64,000 nt of DNA from NCBI GenBank assembly GCA_019739215.1, contig JAHHDR010000004.1, forward strand, positions 62,001-126,000. Direction: 5' to 3'. The position numbers were made by a program, and so were the translations under genes. Below, in pieces: positions 43,700-53,612 of the stretch (its first letter is position 1; every line of letters begins with the position of its first letter). The notes beneath the pieces were generated by a model that was not told the origin of the DNA, did not search any database, and was given only the letters and a program-made list of their open reading frames with translations. The DNA comes from Rhizobium sp. Its GTDB lineage: Bacteria; Pseudomonadota; Alphaproteobacteria; Rhizobiales; Rhizobiaceae.

Positions 43700-46600
43700 T
43701 CATTCCGCGGCGATCGGCATGTGCCGGACATTGTCCGGGACCTCGTCCTCCGGCGCATCGCCGACGGCCGGCGCATCAGTCTTGCTCTTCGGTTCGCGGC
43801 CGAAGAACAGCGCATAGGCTGCAGGCAGGACGAGGATGGTCAACACGGTTGCCACCAGGATGCCGCCCATCATCGAATAGGCCAGCGGACCCCAGAACAC
43901 GCCACGCGAGATCGGGATCAGCGCCAGCACCGCCGTCAGTGCCGTGAGCACGATCGGCCGGAAGCGGCGGACGGCCGAACCGATGATCGCCTCGGTGCGG
44001 TCCATGCCGGCGGCGATTGTCCTGGTCGATCTGGTCGACGAGGATGATCGAATTGCGCATGATGATGCCGAGCAGCGCGATCACACCGAGGATGGCGACG
44101 AAGCCGAAGGGGGCGCCCGATATCAGCAATGCAGCCGCCGCGCCGATGATGCCGAGCGGGCCGGTGGCGAGCACCAGCATCGCCTTGCCGAAATGCTGCA
44201 AACTGGATCATCAACAGGATAACGATGACGGCCAGCATGACCGGCGCCTTGGCGGCGATCGACATCTGGCTTTCGGCCGCATCCTCAGCGCCACCCTGGA
44301 TCTCGACCTTGTAGCCGGCCGGAAGGCCCGCGCGAAGGTCGGCCATGTCGTTGTACATTTTCATGGCAACATCGTTGGGCTGGATACCGTCGGGCAGTGT
44401 TGCCCGGACGGTGATCGTCGGTAGCCGGTCGCGGCGCCACTCGATGCCCTGCTCGAGAACCGGCACGACCTTGGCGACCTGAGAGAGCGGGACGAAGCCG
44501 CCAAGATCGGTAGGTATATAGACCGAATCGACGGCGGAGAGCAGCTTGCGGCTTTCCTCGGGCTCGCGGGCGACGATCGAGATCGTCTCCTCGCCGCTGC
44601 GGAAATCGTCGAGCGGCGCGCCGGACATGGTGGCCTGCAGCATCTGGCGGATGCGCTGCGAGGTGACGCCCAGCGCACGGGCCCGATCCTGGTCGACGAC
44701 CAGCTTCATCGACGTCACCGGTTCCAGCCAGTCGTCGTGGATCGCACCGAGTTCCGGGTTCTGCTGGAAGCGCGCCTTGACCTCGTCGGCAATCCGCCGG
44801 ACTTCGGCACGATCCGAGCCCATGATCCGCATCTGCACCGGCCAGCCCGTGGGCGGGCCGAGGAACAGACGGTCGACCTTGCCGCGCACGTCGGGGAAGT
44901 CCTGTGCCAGGATGGTCCGCAGCTTCGCGATCAGGCGTTCACGCGCCGGCTCGTCATTGGCCATGATCAGGAGTTGGGCGTAGTTGGGGTTGCGCAGTTG
45001 CTGGTCGAGCGGAAGGAAGAAGCGCGGCGCGCCCTCGCCGATATAGGTGGCGATGAACTTCTTGTCCGGGTCGTCCATCATCTTGGCTTCGAGCGCCTTG
45101 GCCTGCGTCTCGACTTCCTTGATCGACGTGCCCTCGGGCAACCACATGTCAACCAGAACCTCGGGACGCGAGGACTGCGGGAAGAAGTTCTGCGGGATGA
45201 ACTGGAACGCCCAGAGGCTGGTGGCGAAGGTCATGATGGTGAGCGAGAGCACGATGATTCGGTGACGCACCGCCCAGCTCACCGTGCCGCGCAGGCCCCG
45301 ATAGAAGCGGGTGTCGAAGACGTCGTGATGTGTGCCGGCATGCGCCCGCTGCTTGAGGATCATGTTGCCGAGCCAGGGCGTGAAATAGACCGCCACGAAC
45401 CAGGAAACGACCAGCGCGATGCCGACGACATAGAAGAGCGAGCGGACATATTCGCCCGCTGTCGAGGCCGCGAACCCCACCGGGATGAAGCCGGCGGTGG
45501 TGATCAAAGTACCGGTCAGCATCGGAAATGCGGTGGAGGAATAGGCGAAGCTCGCAGCATCGACCTTTTCGAGGCCCTCTTCCAGCTTTCGCTCCATCAT
45601 CTCGACCACGATCATGGCGTCATCGACCAGGAGGCCGAGCGCGATGATCAACGCGCCGAGCGAGATGCGCTGAAGGTCGATCCCGAGATAGTACATGATC
45701 GCGAATGTCGCGGCGAGGACGAGCGGAATGGTGATGGCGATGACGAGGCCCGAGCGCCAGCCGATCGAGAGAAACGACACGATGAGCACGATGACCAGCG
45801 CTTCGCCCAGCGCTTTCATGAACTCGCCGACCGCCTCGGTCACGACCTCGGGCTGGTTGGAGACCTGCTGCACCTCGAGGCCGTGGGGCAGAGATGCCTG
45901 GAAACGCTTGTAGGTTTCCTCGACGGCGCGGCCGACATCCGTGACCTTGAAGCCGGGCGCCATGACGACGCCGATCTGGACGCTGTCGGCGCCATTGAAG
46001 CGGAACTTGCGCTGGAAGGGGTCTTCAAGGCCCGATGACACCGAGGCGATATCGCCAAGGCGTGTCACCTGCCCGCCCGCTGTGAGCCGAAGATTGCGGA
46101 TGTCCTCGACGCGATCGACGGCGCCTTCGACCGAGATGCGCACCGAGCGGGTGCCTGTATCGACCGTGCCCGCCGGATCGACCGCGTTCTGGCCGCGGAT
46201 GGCATTCTGCAGGTCGGTCAGCGTGAGGCTGCGCTCGGCCAGCGCCTTGGAGGAGACGTCGATGAAGATCTTTTCCGGCTGGTCGCCGAGGATCACGGCC
46301 TTCTCGACGCCCGGCGTGCCAAGCAGCATGTCGCGGGCCTGGATCGCCTGCTTCTTGAGCTCCGGATAGGAGAAGCCGGCGCCGGACAGCGAGTGCAGGG
46401 TGATGTAGGTGTCGCCGAATTCGTCGTTGAAATAGGGTCCGAGCAGGCCCGAGGGCAGATCGCTGTCGATATCGCCGACCTTCTTGCGCACCTGGTAGAA
46501 GGCGTCCGCCACGTCCTGGCCATCGGTATCGCCCTTGATCTGGACGGTGATGATGGCGCTGCCGGCCCGGGTGTAGGACCGGACGAAATCGAGATGCGGC

Positions 46601-46851
46601 ACTTCCTGCAGCTTGCGCTCGATCTTGTTGACGACCTGGTCTTCCATCTCCTGGATCGAGGCGCCGGGCCAGACGGTCTGGACCACCATGACCCGGAAGG
46701 TGAAGTCGGGGTCTTCCTTCTGGCCCATGTTCATCAGGCCGAACACGCCGGTGAGGATGATCAGCCCGAACAGGAACCGTGCGATGGAGGGATGGCCGAT
46801 GGCCCAGCGCGACAGGTTGAATGACTGCTTGGCTTCAGTGGTGTTCGACAT
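43700..46851 (-). CDS. RND efflux pump inner-membrane subunit, two frame breaks near the 3' end
   Basis: This resistance-nodulation-division transporter exports drugs or solvents using the proton gradient with an MFP adaptor and an outer-membrane channel. The N-terminus has one membrane helix and the large PN/PC loops. LGLLVDDAMIVVEMM near residue 400 holds the proton-relay aspartates. The frame slips at 44200-44202 (extra base in AAA; QHFGKAMLVLATGPLG resumes in another frame) and again at 44017-44018, after which MDRTEAIIG to the C-terminus is read. Restored length is about 1050 residues. It is the third gene of the TetR-MFP-RND operon. Confidence 0.9.
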
Positions 46852-46974
46852 CGTCGTGTTCCGTTCGGGAATGGGTGACCGGCGCGCCGGGCCCCGTGGC
46901 CCGGCACCTATCCGTGATGCGTCATTCGATGCTTCGAGGGCCGGCCGCGGCGGCCAGCGGTCAGGGGTCAGGGG

Positions 46975-48102
46975 TCACTGCATGAGGTCGGCAGTGACCT
47001 GCCCGATGATCGCGGGCAATTTGACCTTGAGGTTCTCCGTCATGAACTGCGTTCCCGCAGAGACCACGAGGTCGCCGGGCGCCAGACCGTCCGTCACCCC
47101 AACGCCTTCGGCCGTGAAATCGGCAACCTCGACGGGGCGGGCATGCACGGTCGAGGCCGTCCGGTCCACCGTCCAGACGATCTTGGCACCATCCTTTTCG
47201 GCGAGCGCGCTGATCGGCACCGTGATCGTGTCGGCGCCGCCGGCAGTCTTCGCCTCGACCGTCGCCGTCATGCCGATCAGCACGCGGGGATCGTTGGGCA
47301 GGCTGACCCGGACCGAAAAGGTGCGTGATTGCGGATCGGCACTGCCTGAGACTTCACGGACCTTGCCCGCCAGCACCAGCGTGTCGTCGGACCAGAAGCG
47401 CGCCTTGACCGACTTGCCGGGGGTGAATTCTGCAATGTCGTTCTCCGGGACCGCGATCTGCACTTCCTTCTCGTCCTCGGCCACCACGGTCAGGACTGGC
47501 GTGCCGGCGCTGACCACCTGGCCGCGATCGGCACTGATCGCGGTGACGATGCCGTCACGATCGGATTTGAGCTCGGCATAACTGAGCTGGTTCCTGGCCT
47601 GCTCGAGCGAGGAGGCCGCGGCGGTGCGCGTGGACACAGCCTGGTCGTAGGCAAGTTGCGCCTGCTCGACCTGCGCCTTCGGCACGGCGTCCTTCTTGAA
47701 AAGGACATTCGCGCGATCGATGGCCAGCTTGGCCGTTTCCACCGCCTTGTCGGCCGCATCGAGATTGGCCGCGGCCGAGTCGACGGCCAGTTGATAGTCG
47801 GTCGGGTCGACGCGGCTCAGCACGTCGCCCGGCCGCACACGGTCGCCGATATCGACAAGCCGCTCCGTGACCTTGCCGGCTATGCGAAAGCCGAGGTTCA
47901 TTTCGGTGCGGGACTTGACCGAGCCCGAGAATTCAAGGGCGCGGACATTGGTCGCCTTGGCGATCTCGACCACCTTGACCGGACGGATGTCCGGCTTCGT
48001 CTCGGCTATCTCCTCGGTGCATGAGGAGAGCGCCAGTGTTGCAGCAAGCACCATGCCGGCGGCGGAAAATCTGCTGATTGTGTTGCGGCTCGACGTGAAC
48101 AT
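46975..48102 (-). CDS. RND efflux periplasmic adaptor (MFP) lipoprotein
   Basis: This 375-residue protein starts with a lipoprotein signal peptide (lipobox LSSC, Cys near residue 28), so it is anchored by lipid on the periplasmic side. It then shows a lipoyl-like half (RIAGKVTERLVDIGDRV), a coiled-coil hairpin (about residues 110-175), and a beta-barrel region. It links the RND pump at 43700 to an outer-membrane channel, which is not in this window. It lies 12 bases after the TetR gene. Confidence 0.92.
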   Translation of the reverse strand: MFTSSRNTISRFSAAGMVLAATLALSSCTEEIAETKPDIRPVKVVEIAKATNVRALEFSGSVKSRTEMNLGFRIAGKVTERLVDIGDRVRPGDVLSRVDPTDYQLAVDSAAANLDAADKAVETAKLAIDRANVLFKKDAVPKAQVEQAQLAYDQAVSTRTAAASSLEQARNQLSYAELKSDRDGIVTAISADRGQVVSAGTPVLTVVAEDEKEVQIAVPENDIAEFTPGKSVKARFWSDDTLVLAGKVREVSGSADPQSRTFSVRVSLPNDPRVLIGMTATVEAKTAGGADTITVPISALAEKDGAKIVWTVDRTASTVHARPVEVADFTAEGVGVTDGLAPGDLVVSAGTQFMTENLKVKLPAIIGQVTADLMQ

Positions 48103-48114
48103 CGATCTCTCCGA

Positions 48115-48726
48115 TCAGTTCTTCAGTGCGCGGATCGCGAATTCGACCAGCTCCTCGGGTGTGGCACGGTTGGGCTTGGCAAGGCACTGCGCCACCATCT
48201 GGGGATGGCAGAGGATGACGGTCGCGGCGCCAAAGCAGCGGGCGGCCGAGTCCGGATCCTGTTGCGGGAACTCTCCCGCGAGAATGCCCTCGCGGATGGC
48301 GTCGGCGACGATCAGGTTGAGGCGGTCGATGTGAGCATCGACGACCTGCCAGTCGCGCTCAAGCGCGACGATGACCATTTCATGCACCTTCTCCTGGTCC
48401 ATCATCGTCTCGACGGTGATCTTATGCATGGCATGGATCCACTCGCGCAGGCGCTGCTCGACGCTGACGTCTTCCTGGTCGAGGATCAGTTCCGCGAGCT
48501 GCTGGACAGTGCGCAGAAGTCGCGCGCAGATCGCCTGGTGGATCTCCACCTTGGAGGCGAAAAAGCGATAGATATTGGCAGGCGACATGCCGAGGTCCTT
48601 GGCGATGTCGGCGACATTCGTCTTGGCATATCCATAATGCCGGAACAGTTTCTCCGCGCTGTCGAGGATGCGGGTAACCGTCTCCTGCCGCTGCGCTTCT
48701 GCCGGGGTTTCGAGAATGCTGACCAT
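48115..48726 (-). CDS. TetR family repressor of the efflux operon
   Basis: This 203-residue regulator has an N-terminal helix-turn-helix (TNVADIAKDLGMSPANIYRFF near residue 36) and a C-terminal ligand domain with RCFGAATVILCHPQM, a TetR_C group often linked to multidrug efflux. It is the first gene of the operon with the MFP and RND genes, a less common arrangement than divergent control, so it should repress its own operon. The perfect inverted repeat just upstream (48735-48790) is the obvious operator. Confidence 0.9.
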   Translation of the reverse strand: MVSILETPAEAQRQETVTRILDSAEKLFRHYGYAKTNVADIAKDLGMSPANIYRFFASKVEIHQAICARLLRTVQQLAELILDQEDVSVEQRLREWIHAMHKITVETMMDQEKVHEMVIVALERDWQVVDAHIDRLNLIVADAIREGILAGEFPQQDPDSAARCFGAATVILCHPQMVAQCLAKPNRATPEELVEFAIRALKN

Positions 48727-48734
48727 TGCGAAAT

Positions 48735-48790
48735 GGCTTTCGATTTACGAGTGATGAATTTCTATTTTCATCACTCGTAAATCGAAAGCC
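48735..48790. promoter_or_regulatory. Perfect 24-bp inverted repeat, probable TetR operator
   Basis: GGCTTTCGATTTACGAGTGATGAA at 48735-48758 is matched exactly by its complement at 48767-48790 with 8 bases between. It ends only 8 bases before the TetR start codon, so it covers the leader or promoter. No T-run follows on the minus strand, which argues against a terminator. Confidence 0.7.
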
Positions 48791-48875
48791 GACGTTTGTC
48801 AATTGCTGTGCCGCAACATTCCTGGGCCACCGGCGTCGGCAAACGGCGGGTGCGCCGCCATGATGGAGGAAGATG

Positions 48876-49901
48876 TCAGGTCTCGCGACCGGCGATGACG
48901 TCGAGCGCCCGCTGGGCAAAGCGCTCCGCAAGCGGCGCCACGGCCCCGGCATTGTCGGCGGCGGCGTTTCCGGCCCTCGCCCGGTCGGCGATGCCGATGA
49001 AGATGACAGCGAAGCGGAACAGTGCGAACGCGATATGGAACCGGGTGAGCGGGGATGTCGGGATGGCGCTGGCGAAATACCGTGCGAGGAAGTCGGCTTC
49101 CCGGGGGATGCCAGAGGCTGCGAGATCGAGGCCGAGTATGCCGCCATATTCGGTCGGCGCCGTATGCCAGGGCATGACGCAGAAGCCGAGATCGGCGAGC
49201 GGATGGCCCAGTGTCGAGAGTTCCCAGTCGAGGATTGCGACCACGCGGGGCTCGGTGGGATGAAAGAGCATGTTGCCGAGGCGGAAGTCGCCATGCGCGA
49301 TCGAGATCGCGCCGTCATCCGGCGGCAGGTGCGCCGGCAGCCATTCGGCCAGCCTGTCGAGCGCGGCAATGCGTTCGCTCGGAGACTCCCGCCACTGCCG
49401 GTTCCAGCGGCCGATCTGGCGCTCGAAGTAATTGCCCGGCTTGCCGTAGTCTCCAAGGCCGACTGCTTCGGGACGGATCGCATGGAGCCGCGCCAGGGTT
49501 TCGGCCATCGCCATGTAGAGCGGCGCGCGCTGGTCTTTCGTCAGTTCGGGCAGGGCGCAGTCGGCGAACACGCGGCCCTCGACCCGCTCCATCAGGTAGA
49601 AGGGCGTGCCGATGAGCGCGGAATCCTCATGCAGCAGGATCGGCCGGGGCACGGGTACATCGGTCGGATGAAGCGCCGAGAGAACGCGAAACTCCCGCTC
49701 GATCGCATGCGCACCGGGGAGGATCTGCCCCGGCGGCTTCTTGCGGAGCACCATCCGTCGGCTGCCGAATGTCAGGAAAAAGGTAGGGTTGGATTGCCCG
49801 CCGGTGATGCGCTCCAGCGAATAGTCATGCTCGGGATCGCCGAACTGTTCGGTGAGAAAGTGACGCAGCCGTTTCGGATCGAATTCCAGGCCCGCGCTCA
49901 T
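48876..49901 (-). CDS. APH-family kinase of the acyl-CoA dehydrogenase-associated group
   Basis: This 341-residue protein has an aminoglycoside-phosphotransferase fold: ITGGQSNPTF near residue 32 as the nucleotide loop, HGDFRLGNMLF near 205 (catalytic Asp) and ILDWELSTLGHPLADLG near 225 (metal Asp). This subgroup matches the kinase part of mammalian ACAD10/11 and bacterial LvaA, which phosphorylate 4-hydroxyacyl-CoA rather than antibiotics. Its ATG overlaps the stop of the acyl-CoA ligase gene (ATGA), and an acyl-CoA dehydrogenase is two genes upstream. Drug resistance is unlikely. Confidence 0.85.
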   Translation of the reverse strand: MSAGLEFDPKRLRHFLTEQFGDPEHDYSLERITGGQSNPTFFLTFGSRRMVLRKKPPGQILPGAHAIEREFRVLSALHPTDVPVPRPILLHEDSALIGTPFYLMERVEGRVFADCALPELTKDQRAPLYMAMAETLARLHAIRPEAVGLGDYGKPGNYFERQIGRWNRQWRESPSERIAALDRLAEWLPAHLPPDDGAISIAHGDFRLGNMLFHPTEPRVVAILDWELSTLGHPLADLGFCVMPWHTAPTEYGGILGLDLAASGIPREADFLARYFASAIPTSPLTRFHIAFALFRFAVIFIGIADRARAGNAAADNAGAVAPLAERFAQRALDVIAGRET

Positions 49902-51499
49902 GGCCCTGCCGCCTCGGCGCGTGCCATTTCGCGCAGCAGATATTTCTGGATCTTTCCCGTCGCCGTCTTGGGCAGTTCGCGGAAGAAGAAGCGACGCGGG
50001 ATCTTGAAGCCCGGCAGGTGCTGGCGGCAGAACCGCGTCAGATCCTCGACATCGGGGTCGCAGCCCGCCTTCAACTCGATGAAGACACAGGGAATCTCGC
50101 CCCATTTCGGGTCGGCCAGCGCCACGGCGGCCGACATCAGCACCGAGGGGTGGCGGGCCAGCACGCTCTCGATCTCCAGGCTCGAGATATTCTCCCCGCC
50201 GGAGATGATCACGTCCTTGGAGCGATCCCGGATCTCGATCTGACCATCGGGATGGACAACCGCCAGATCGCCCGTGTGGAACTGGCCGCCTTCGAAAGCC
50301 CTGTCCGTCGCGTCCGGGTCGCGGTAGTAGCCGGCCATCAGCGTGTTGCCCTTGAGCAGGATCTCGCCGATCGACTGTCCGTCGGCGGCCACATCAGCAC
50401 CGGTCTCGTCGACCACCCTCACACGGTTTGCCGTGACGTGCCGCTTGCCCTGGCAGGCGAGCAATTCCGCGCGTTCGGACGCGCTCGACCGGGCTTCGGT
50501 CTCGTCGAGGATGCGGAGTGTCGCCGGGCCATAGGATTCGGTCAACCCGTAGAGATGGATGAGGTCGAAGCCGAGCGCGTCCATCTCGGCGATCAGCGCG
50601 CTGGTGGGGGCTGCCCCGCCGGTGGCCACCGTGATGCGCTTGCCGGGATCGCGGCCCGCCCTCGAGGGGTGATTGAGCAGCATGTAGAGCACCACCGGGG
50701 CGCAGGACATGTGGGTGACGCGCTCCGCCCCGATCGCGGAGAATATCAGCGCCGGGTCAACGCGGTCGAGACAGACATGCAGCCCGCCCGCCGCGGTGAC
50801 CGCCCAGGGATGGCACCAGCCATCGCAATGAAACATCGGCAGGGTCCAGAGATAGACCGACGTCCTGTCCAAGCCGAGCGCCAGGACATTGCCGAGCGCG
50901 TTGAGATAGGCGCCGCGATGGTGATAGACAACGCCCTTGGGATTGCCGGTCGTGCCGGACGTGTAGTTGAGGCAGAGACCCTGCCATTCATCGGTGACAA
51001 AGGCGCGATAATCGATCGCCTCGGCCGGGGAGTCGGTGAGGAGCGCGACGCCGCCACCGAGACCATCCTCGGCGAAAGCGTAGAATTCGACGCCGGCCTC
51101 CGCCGCCGCGGCCGATGCCACCGGCGCGGACTGGTCGTCCGCGAGGATCATGCGGCTTTCGGCATGGCCGAGGATATAACCCACGCTCGACTGGTCGAGG
51201 CGGATGTTGATCGGATTGAGCACCGCGCCGACCATGGGAACGGCGAAATGAGCCGCCAGCATTTCGGGCCTGTTTGCGCACATGACCGAGACGACGTCGC
51301 CCGGCGCGACACCCTCTCCGATCAGAAACCGGGCCATCCGCATGACGATGGCATTTAAGCCGGAATAGGTCCATTGCCGGTCGCGCCACACCACCGCCGG
51401 ACGATCCGGGAAGGCATTGACCGTGCGGTCGAGAAAGTCGAGCGGCGTCAGCGGCTGGTAGTTTGCCGCGCGCGGCGCGAGATGCGGATCATTGCGCAT
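49898..51499 (-). CDS. Acyl-CoA synthetase (AMP-dependent ligase)
   Basis: This 533-residue adenylate-forming enzyme activates a carboxylic acid to its CoA thioester through an acyl-AMP. YTSGTTGNPKGVVYHH near residue 170 is the phosphate-binding loop, LYGLTESYGPAT near 310 the A5 region, and FHTGDLAVVHPDGQI near 410 the adenosine-binding strand. The catalytic Lys lies in KTATGKIQKYLLR. It is most like medium- or short-chain fatty-acid and aromatic acid ligases. It is translationally coupled to the APH-like kinase and follows the dehydrogenase after 28 bases. Confidence 0.9.
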   Translation of the reverse strand: MRNDPHLAPRAANYQPLTPLDFLDRTVNAFPDRPAVVWRDRQWTYSGLNAIVMRMARFLIGEGVAPGDVVSVMCANRPEMLAAHFAVPMVGAVLNPINIRLDQSSVGYILGHAESRMILADDQSAPVASAAAAEAGVEFYAFAEDGLGGGVALLTDSPAEAIDYRAFVTDEWQGLCLNYTSGTTGNPKGVVYHHRGAYLNALGNVLALGLDRTSVYLWTLPMFHCDGWCHPWAVTAAGGLHVCLDRVDPALIFSAIGAERVTHMSCAPVVLYMLLNHPSRAGRDPGKRITVATGGAAPTSALIAEMDALGFDLIHLYGLTESYGPATLRILDETEARSSASERAELLACQGKRHVTANRVRVVDETGADVAADGQSIGEILLKGNTLMAGYYRDPDATDRAFEGGQFHTGDLAVVHPDGQIEIRDRSKDVIISGGENISSLEIESVLARHPSVLMSAAVALADPKWGEIPCVFIELKAGCDPDVEDLTRFCRQHLPGFKIPRRFFFRELPKTATGKIQKYLLREMARAEAAGP

Positions 51500-51527
51500 G
51501 TGGTTCCTCCCTCCTCGCGACGCGGCC

Positions 51528-52730
51528 TCAGGCGGCGGTTTCCCAGTTCCAGAACGAACGACCCTCGTCGGTCAGGTGCCGGTTGAGGACCATCTTGTGA
51601 ACCTCGTCCGCCCCATCGACCAGACGAGCCTGGCGAGCGTAGCGATAGATCCACTCGAGCACGGTATCTGTCGAATAGCCACGGGCACCGTTGATCTGGA
51701 TCGCCGTGTCGGCAGCCTTGTGGAGCAGGTTAGCGACGTGGACCTTGGCCATCGACACTTCCTTCTTGGCAAAGCTGCCATTGTCGAGCGCCCAGGCCGC
51801 CTTCATGACCAGCAAGCGGCCGATCTCGATGCCCATCGCGAGATCGCCCAGCATCATCTGGATGCTCTCGCGGTCGGCGAGCCTGACGCCGAAACCCTCG
51901 CGCCGCGCCGCATATTCCGTGGCGATTTCCACGCACCGCTTCGACAGGCCGAGCCAGCGCATGCAATGGGTCAGCCGCGCCGGCGCGAGGCGGATCTGGG
52001 TCACCTTCATGCCCTGGCCTTCGCCCAGCAGGACATTCTCGACCGGAATCTCCAGGCCGTCGAACTCGAGCTCGCAGTGGCCGCCATGCTCTTCCGGACC
52101 CATGATGCCGATCCGGCGGGTGATCCTCCAGCCCGGCTGGTCCTTGTGGAACATCATGGCGGTGAGATTGTGCCTGGGGCTGTCCGAGGTCCGTGCAATG
52201 AGGATGAAGTGGGTCGCTGCCTCGGCGCCGGTGATAAACCACTTGCGGCCAGTGATCACATACTTGTCCCCCTTCCTCTCGGCCCGCGTGCGGATCATCG
52301 AGGGGTCGGAGCCGCCGCCGGGCGCCGGCTCGGTCATGGCGATGGCGGAGCGCACCGTGCCGTCGGCGATCGGCGCTAACCAGCGCGCCTTCTGCGCCTC
52401 GGTCCCGATCTGCTCGAGCACCATCATGTTGCCGTCGTCGGGCGCGGCGGAGTTGAACACGACCGGACCGAAGATCGAACGGTTCATTTCCTCGTAGCAG
52501 ACGGCCATTCCCATGCGCCCGATCGAAGACCCGTCGGGGCGCTTGAGCTGCAGGCACCACAGGCCTTGGTCCCGCGCCATGGCGCGCAACCGCTGGAGTT
52601 GGGCATCGCTGATGTTTCCATGATCGTCATAAGCGGCGCGGTCGCTTTCCAGCGGAAGAATGTGGTCCTCGACGAAGGCGGCGATCCGGAGCCTGAGGGC
52701 CTCGATCTGCGGCGATATCCTGAAATCCAT
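51528..52730 (-). CDS. Acyl-CoA dehydrogenase
   Basis: This 400-residue flavoenzyme has an N-terminal helical domain, the beta-domain flavin and substrate contacts in AIAMTEPAPGGGSDPSM near residue 127, WFITGAEAATHFILIA near 163, and a late QINGARGYSTDTVLEW. ADEVHKMVLNRHL holds the glutamate expected to act as base. It introduces the first double bond in beta-oxidation, or in ACAD10/11-like partners helps remove a 4-phosphate from acyl-CoA. Which applies here is open. The start at 52730 is the only one fitting the family length; the upstream frame overlaps the SDR gene. Confidence 0.9.
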   Translation of the reverse strand: MDFRISPQIEALRLRIAAFVEDHILPLESDRAAYDDHGNISDAQLQRLRAMARDQGLWCLQLKRPDGSSIGRMGMAVCYEEMNRSIFGPVVFNSAAPDDGNMMVLEQIGTEAQKARWLAPIADGTVRSAIAMTEPAPGGGSDPSMIRTRAERKGDKYVITGRKWFITGAEAATHFILIARTSDSPRHNLTAMMFHKDQPGWRITRRIGIMGPEEHGGHCELEFDGLEIPVENVLLGEGQGMKVTQIRLAPARLTHCMRWLGLSKRCVEIATEYAARREGFGVRLADRESIQMMLGDLAMGIEIGRLLVMKAAWALDNGSFAKKEVSMAKVHVANLLHKAADTAIQINGARGYSTDTVLEWIYRYARQARLVDGADEVHKMVLNRHLTDEGRSFWNWETAA

Positions 52731-52741
52731 GGAAGAACCCT

Positions 52742-53494
52742 CTAGAGTGACGATACGAGATGGCCGCCATCGGCCACCAGCGTCGTGCCGGTCATGTAGC
52801 TGCCAGCATCGGAGGCGAGCAGCAGCAGCGGCCCGTCGAGTTCCTCGAGCCTGCCGAGGCGACGCTGGGGTATGCGCTTGACCAGCGCCCTGCCCGGCTC
52901 CGTGGCGAAGAATTCGGAATTGAGCGGCGTCTCGATATAGCCCGGGCAAAGCGCATTGACGCGGATGCCGTAGCGTGCCCATTCCAGCGCCAGCGCCTTG
53001 GTCAGCTGGATCACGGCTGCCTTGGACGTCGCGTAAGCCGCCAGTTGGCCGGCGACGCGAAGGCCGGTGATCGAGGCAATGTTGACAATCGAACCACCCT
53101 CGCCGCGATCGCGCATCCGACGGGCGGAAGCTTGCGCCACCAGCAGGACACCCTTGAGATTGGTGTCGATCACGCGATCGAACTCGGCCTCATCGAGATC
53201 GATTGCAGCGGCCGGCGTGGCGATCCCGGCATTGTTGACGACAATGGAAACATCCGGGAACTTTTCCAGGGCCCGCGCGACCGACGCGCCGTCCGTCACG
53301 TCCAGCGCCACGGCCTTCGCGTCACCGCCTGCGGCCCGTATTGCCTCCGCCGCGTCGTTGACCGCATCAATCCGCCGGGCGCCCAGCACGACATGCGCGC
53401 CCTGTTTCGCCAGCACCTGGGCGAAGTGCAGTCCAAGGCCGCCTGAAGCGCCCGTCACCAGGGCCCGCTTCCCCGCCAGATCTGCTACGATCAT
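52742..53494 (-). CDS. Short-chain dehydrogenase/reductase
   Basis: This 250-residue classical SDR has cofactor loop TGASGGLGLHF near residue 14, NNAG near 87, and the catalytic Ser (NIASITG), Tyr and Lys (YATSK) in order. It would oxidise or reduce a hydroxyl or keto group, in this context probably a 3- or 4-hydroxyacyl-CoA step. It is the first gene of the four-gene catabolic operon and faces the divergent TetR gene across a region with a GCGAGCGCTCGC palindrome. Confidence 0.9.
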   Translation of the reverse strand: MIVADLAGKRALVTGASGGLGLHFAQVLAKQGAHVVLGARRIDAVNDAAEAIRAAGGDAKAVALDVTDGASVARALEKFPDVSIVVNNAGIATPAAAIDLDEAEFDRVIDTNLKGVLLVAQASARRMRDRGEGGSIVNIASITGLRVAGQLAAYATSKAAVIQLTKALALEWARYGIRVNALCPGYIETPLNSEFFATEPGRALVKRIPQRRLGRLEELDGPLLLLASDAGSYMTGTTLVADGGHLVSSL

Positions 53495-53512
53495 GATGTC
53501 CTCCGAAATAAA

Positions 53513-53526
53513 GCGAGCGCTCGCTC
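53513..53526. promoter_or_regulatory. Palindromic TetR-type operator between SDR and TetR genes
   Basis: AGCGAGCGCTCGCT is a perfect 14-bp palindrome 19 bases before the SDR start and 87 before the TetR start. The pattern resembles operators of TetR/AcrR regulators of fatty-acid catabolism (GAGCGCTC core). It should let the divergent regulator control both directions. Confidence 0.6.
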
Positions 53527-53612
53527 GTTTTTTAGCCTAGTCTCTTGTCTTGCGCAACGCTATCCTGTTGCTGGCCGACAAAAATCGGCGCGGCATCCGT
53601 CGGGGCAAGGGC

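Noticed and set aside
48735..48790. Reading the long inverted repeat as a terminator for the APH-like kinase gene
   Set aside because: No T-run follows on the minus strand and the repeat abuts the TetR start codon, so an operator or leader hairpin is more likely.
48876..49901. Aminoglycoside resistance gene
   Set aside because: The kinase fold is right, but the sequence subgroup and its coupling to an acyl-CoA ligase and dehydrogenase point to acyl-CoA metabolism.
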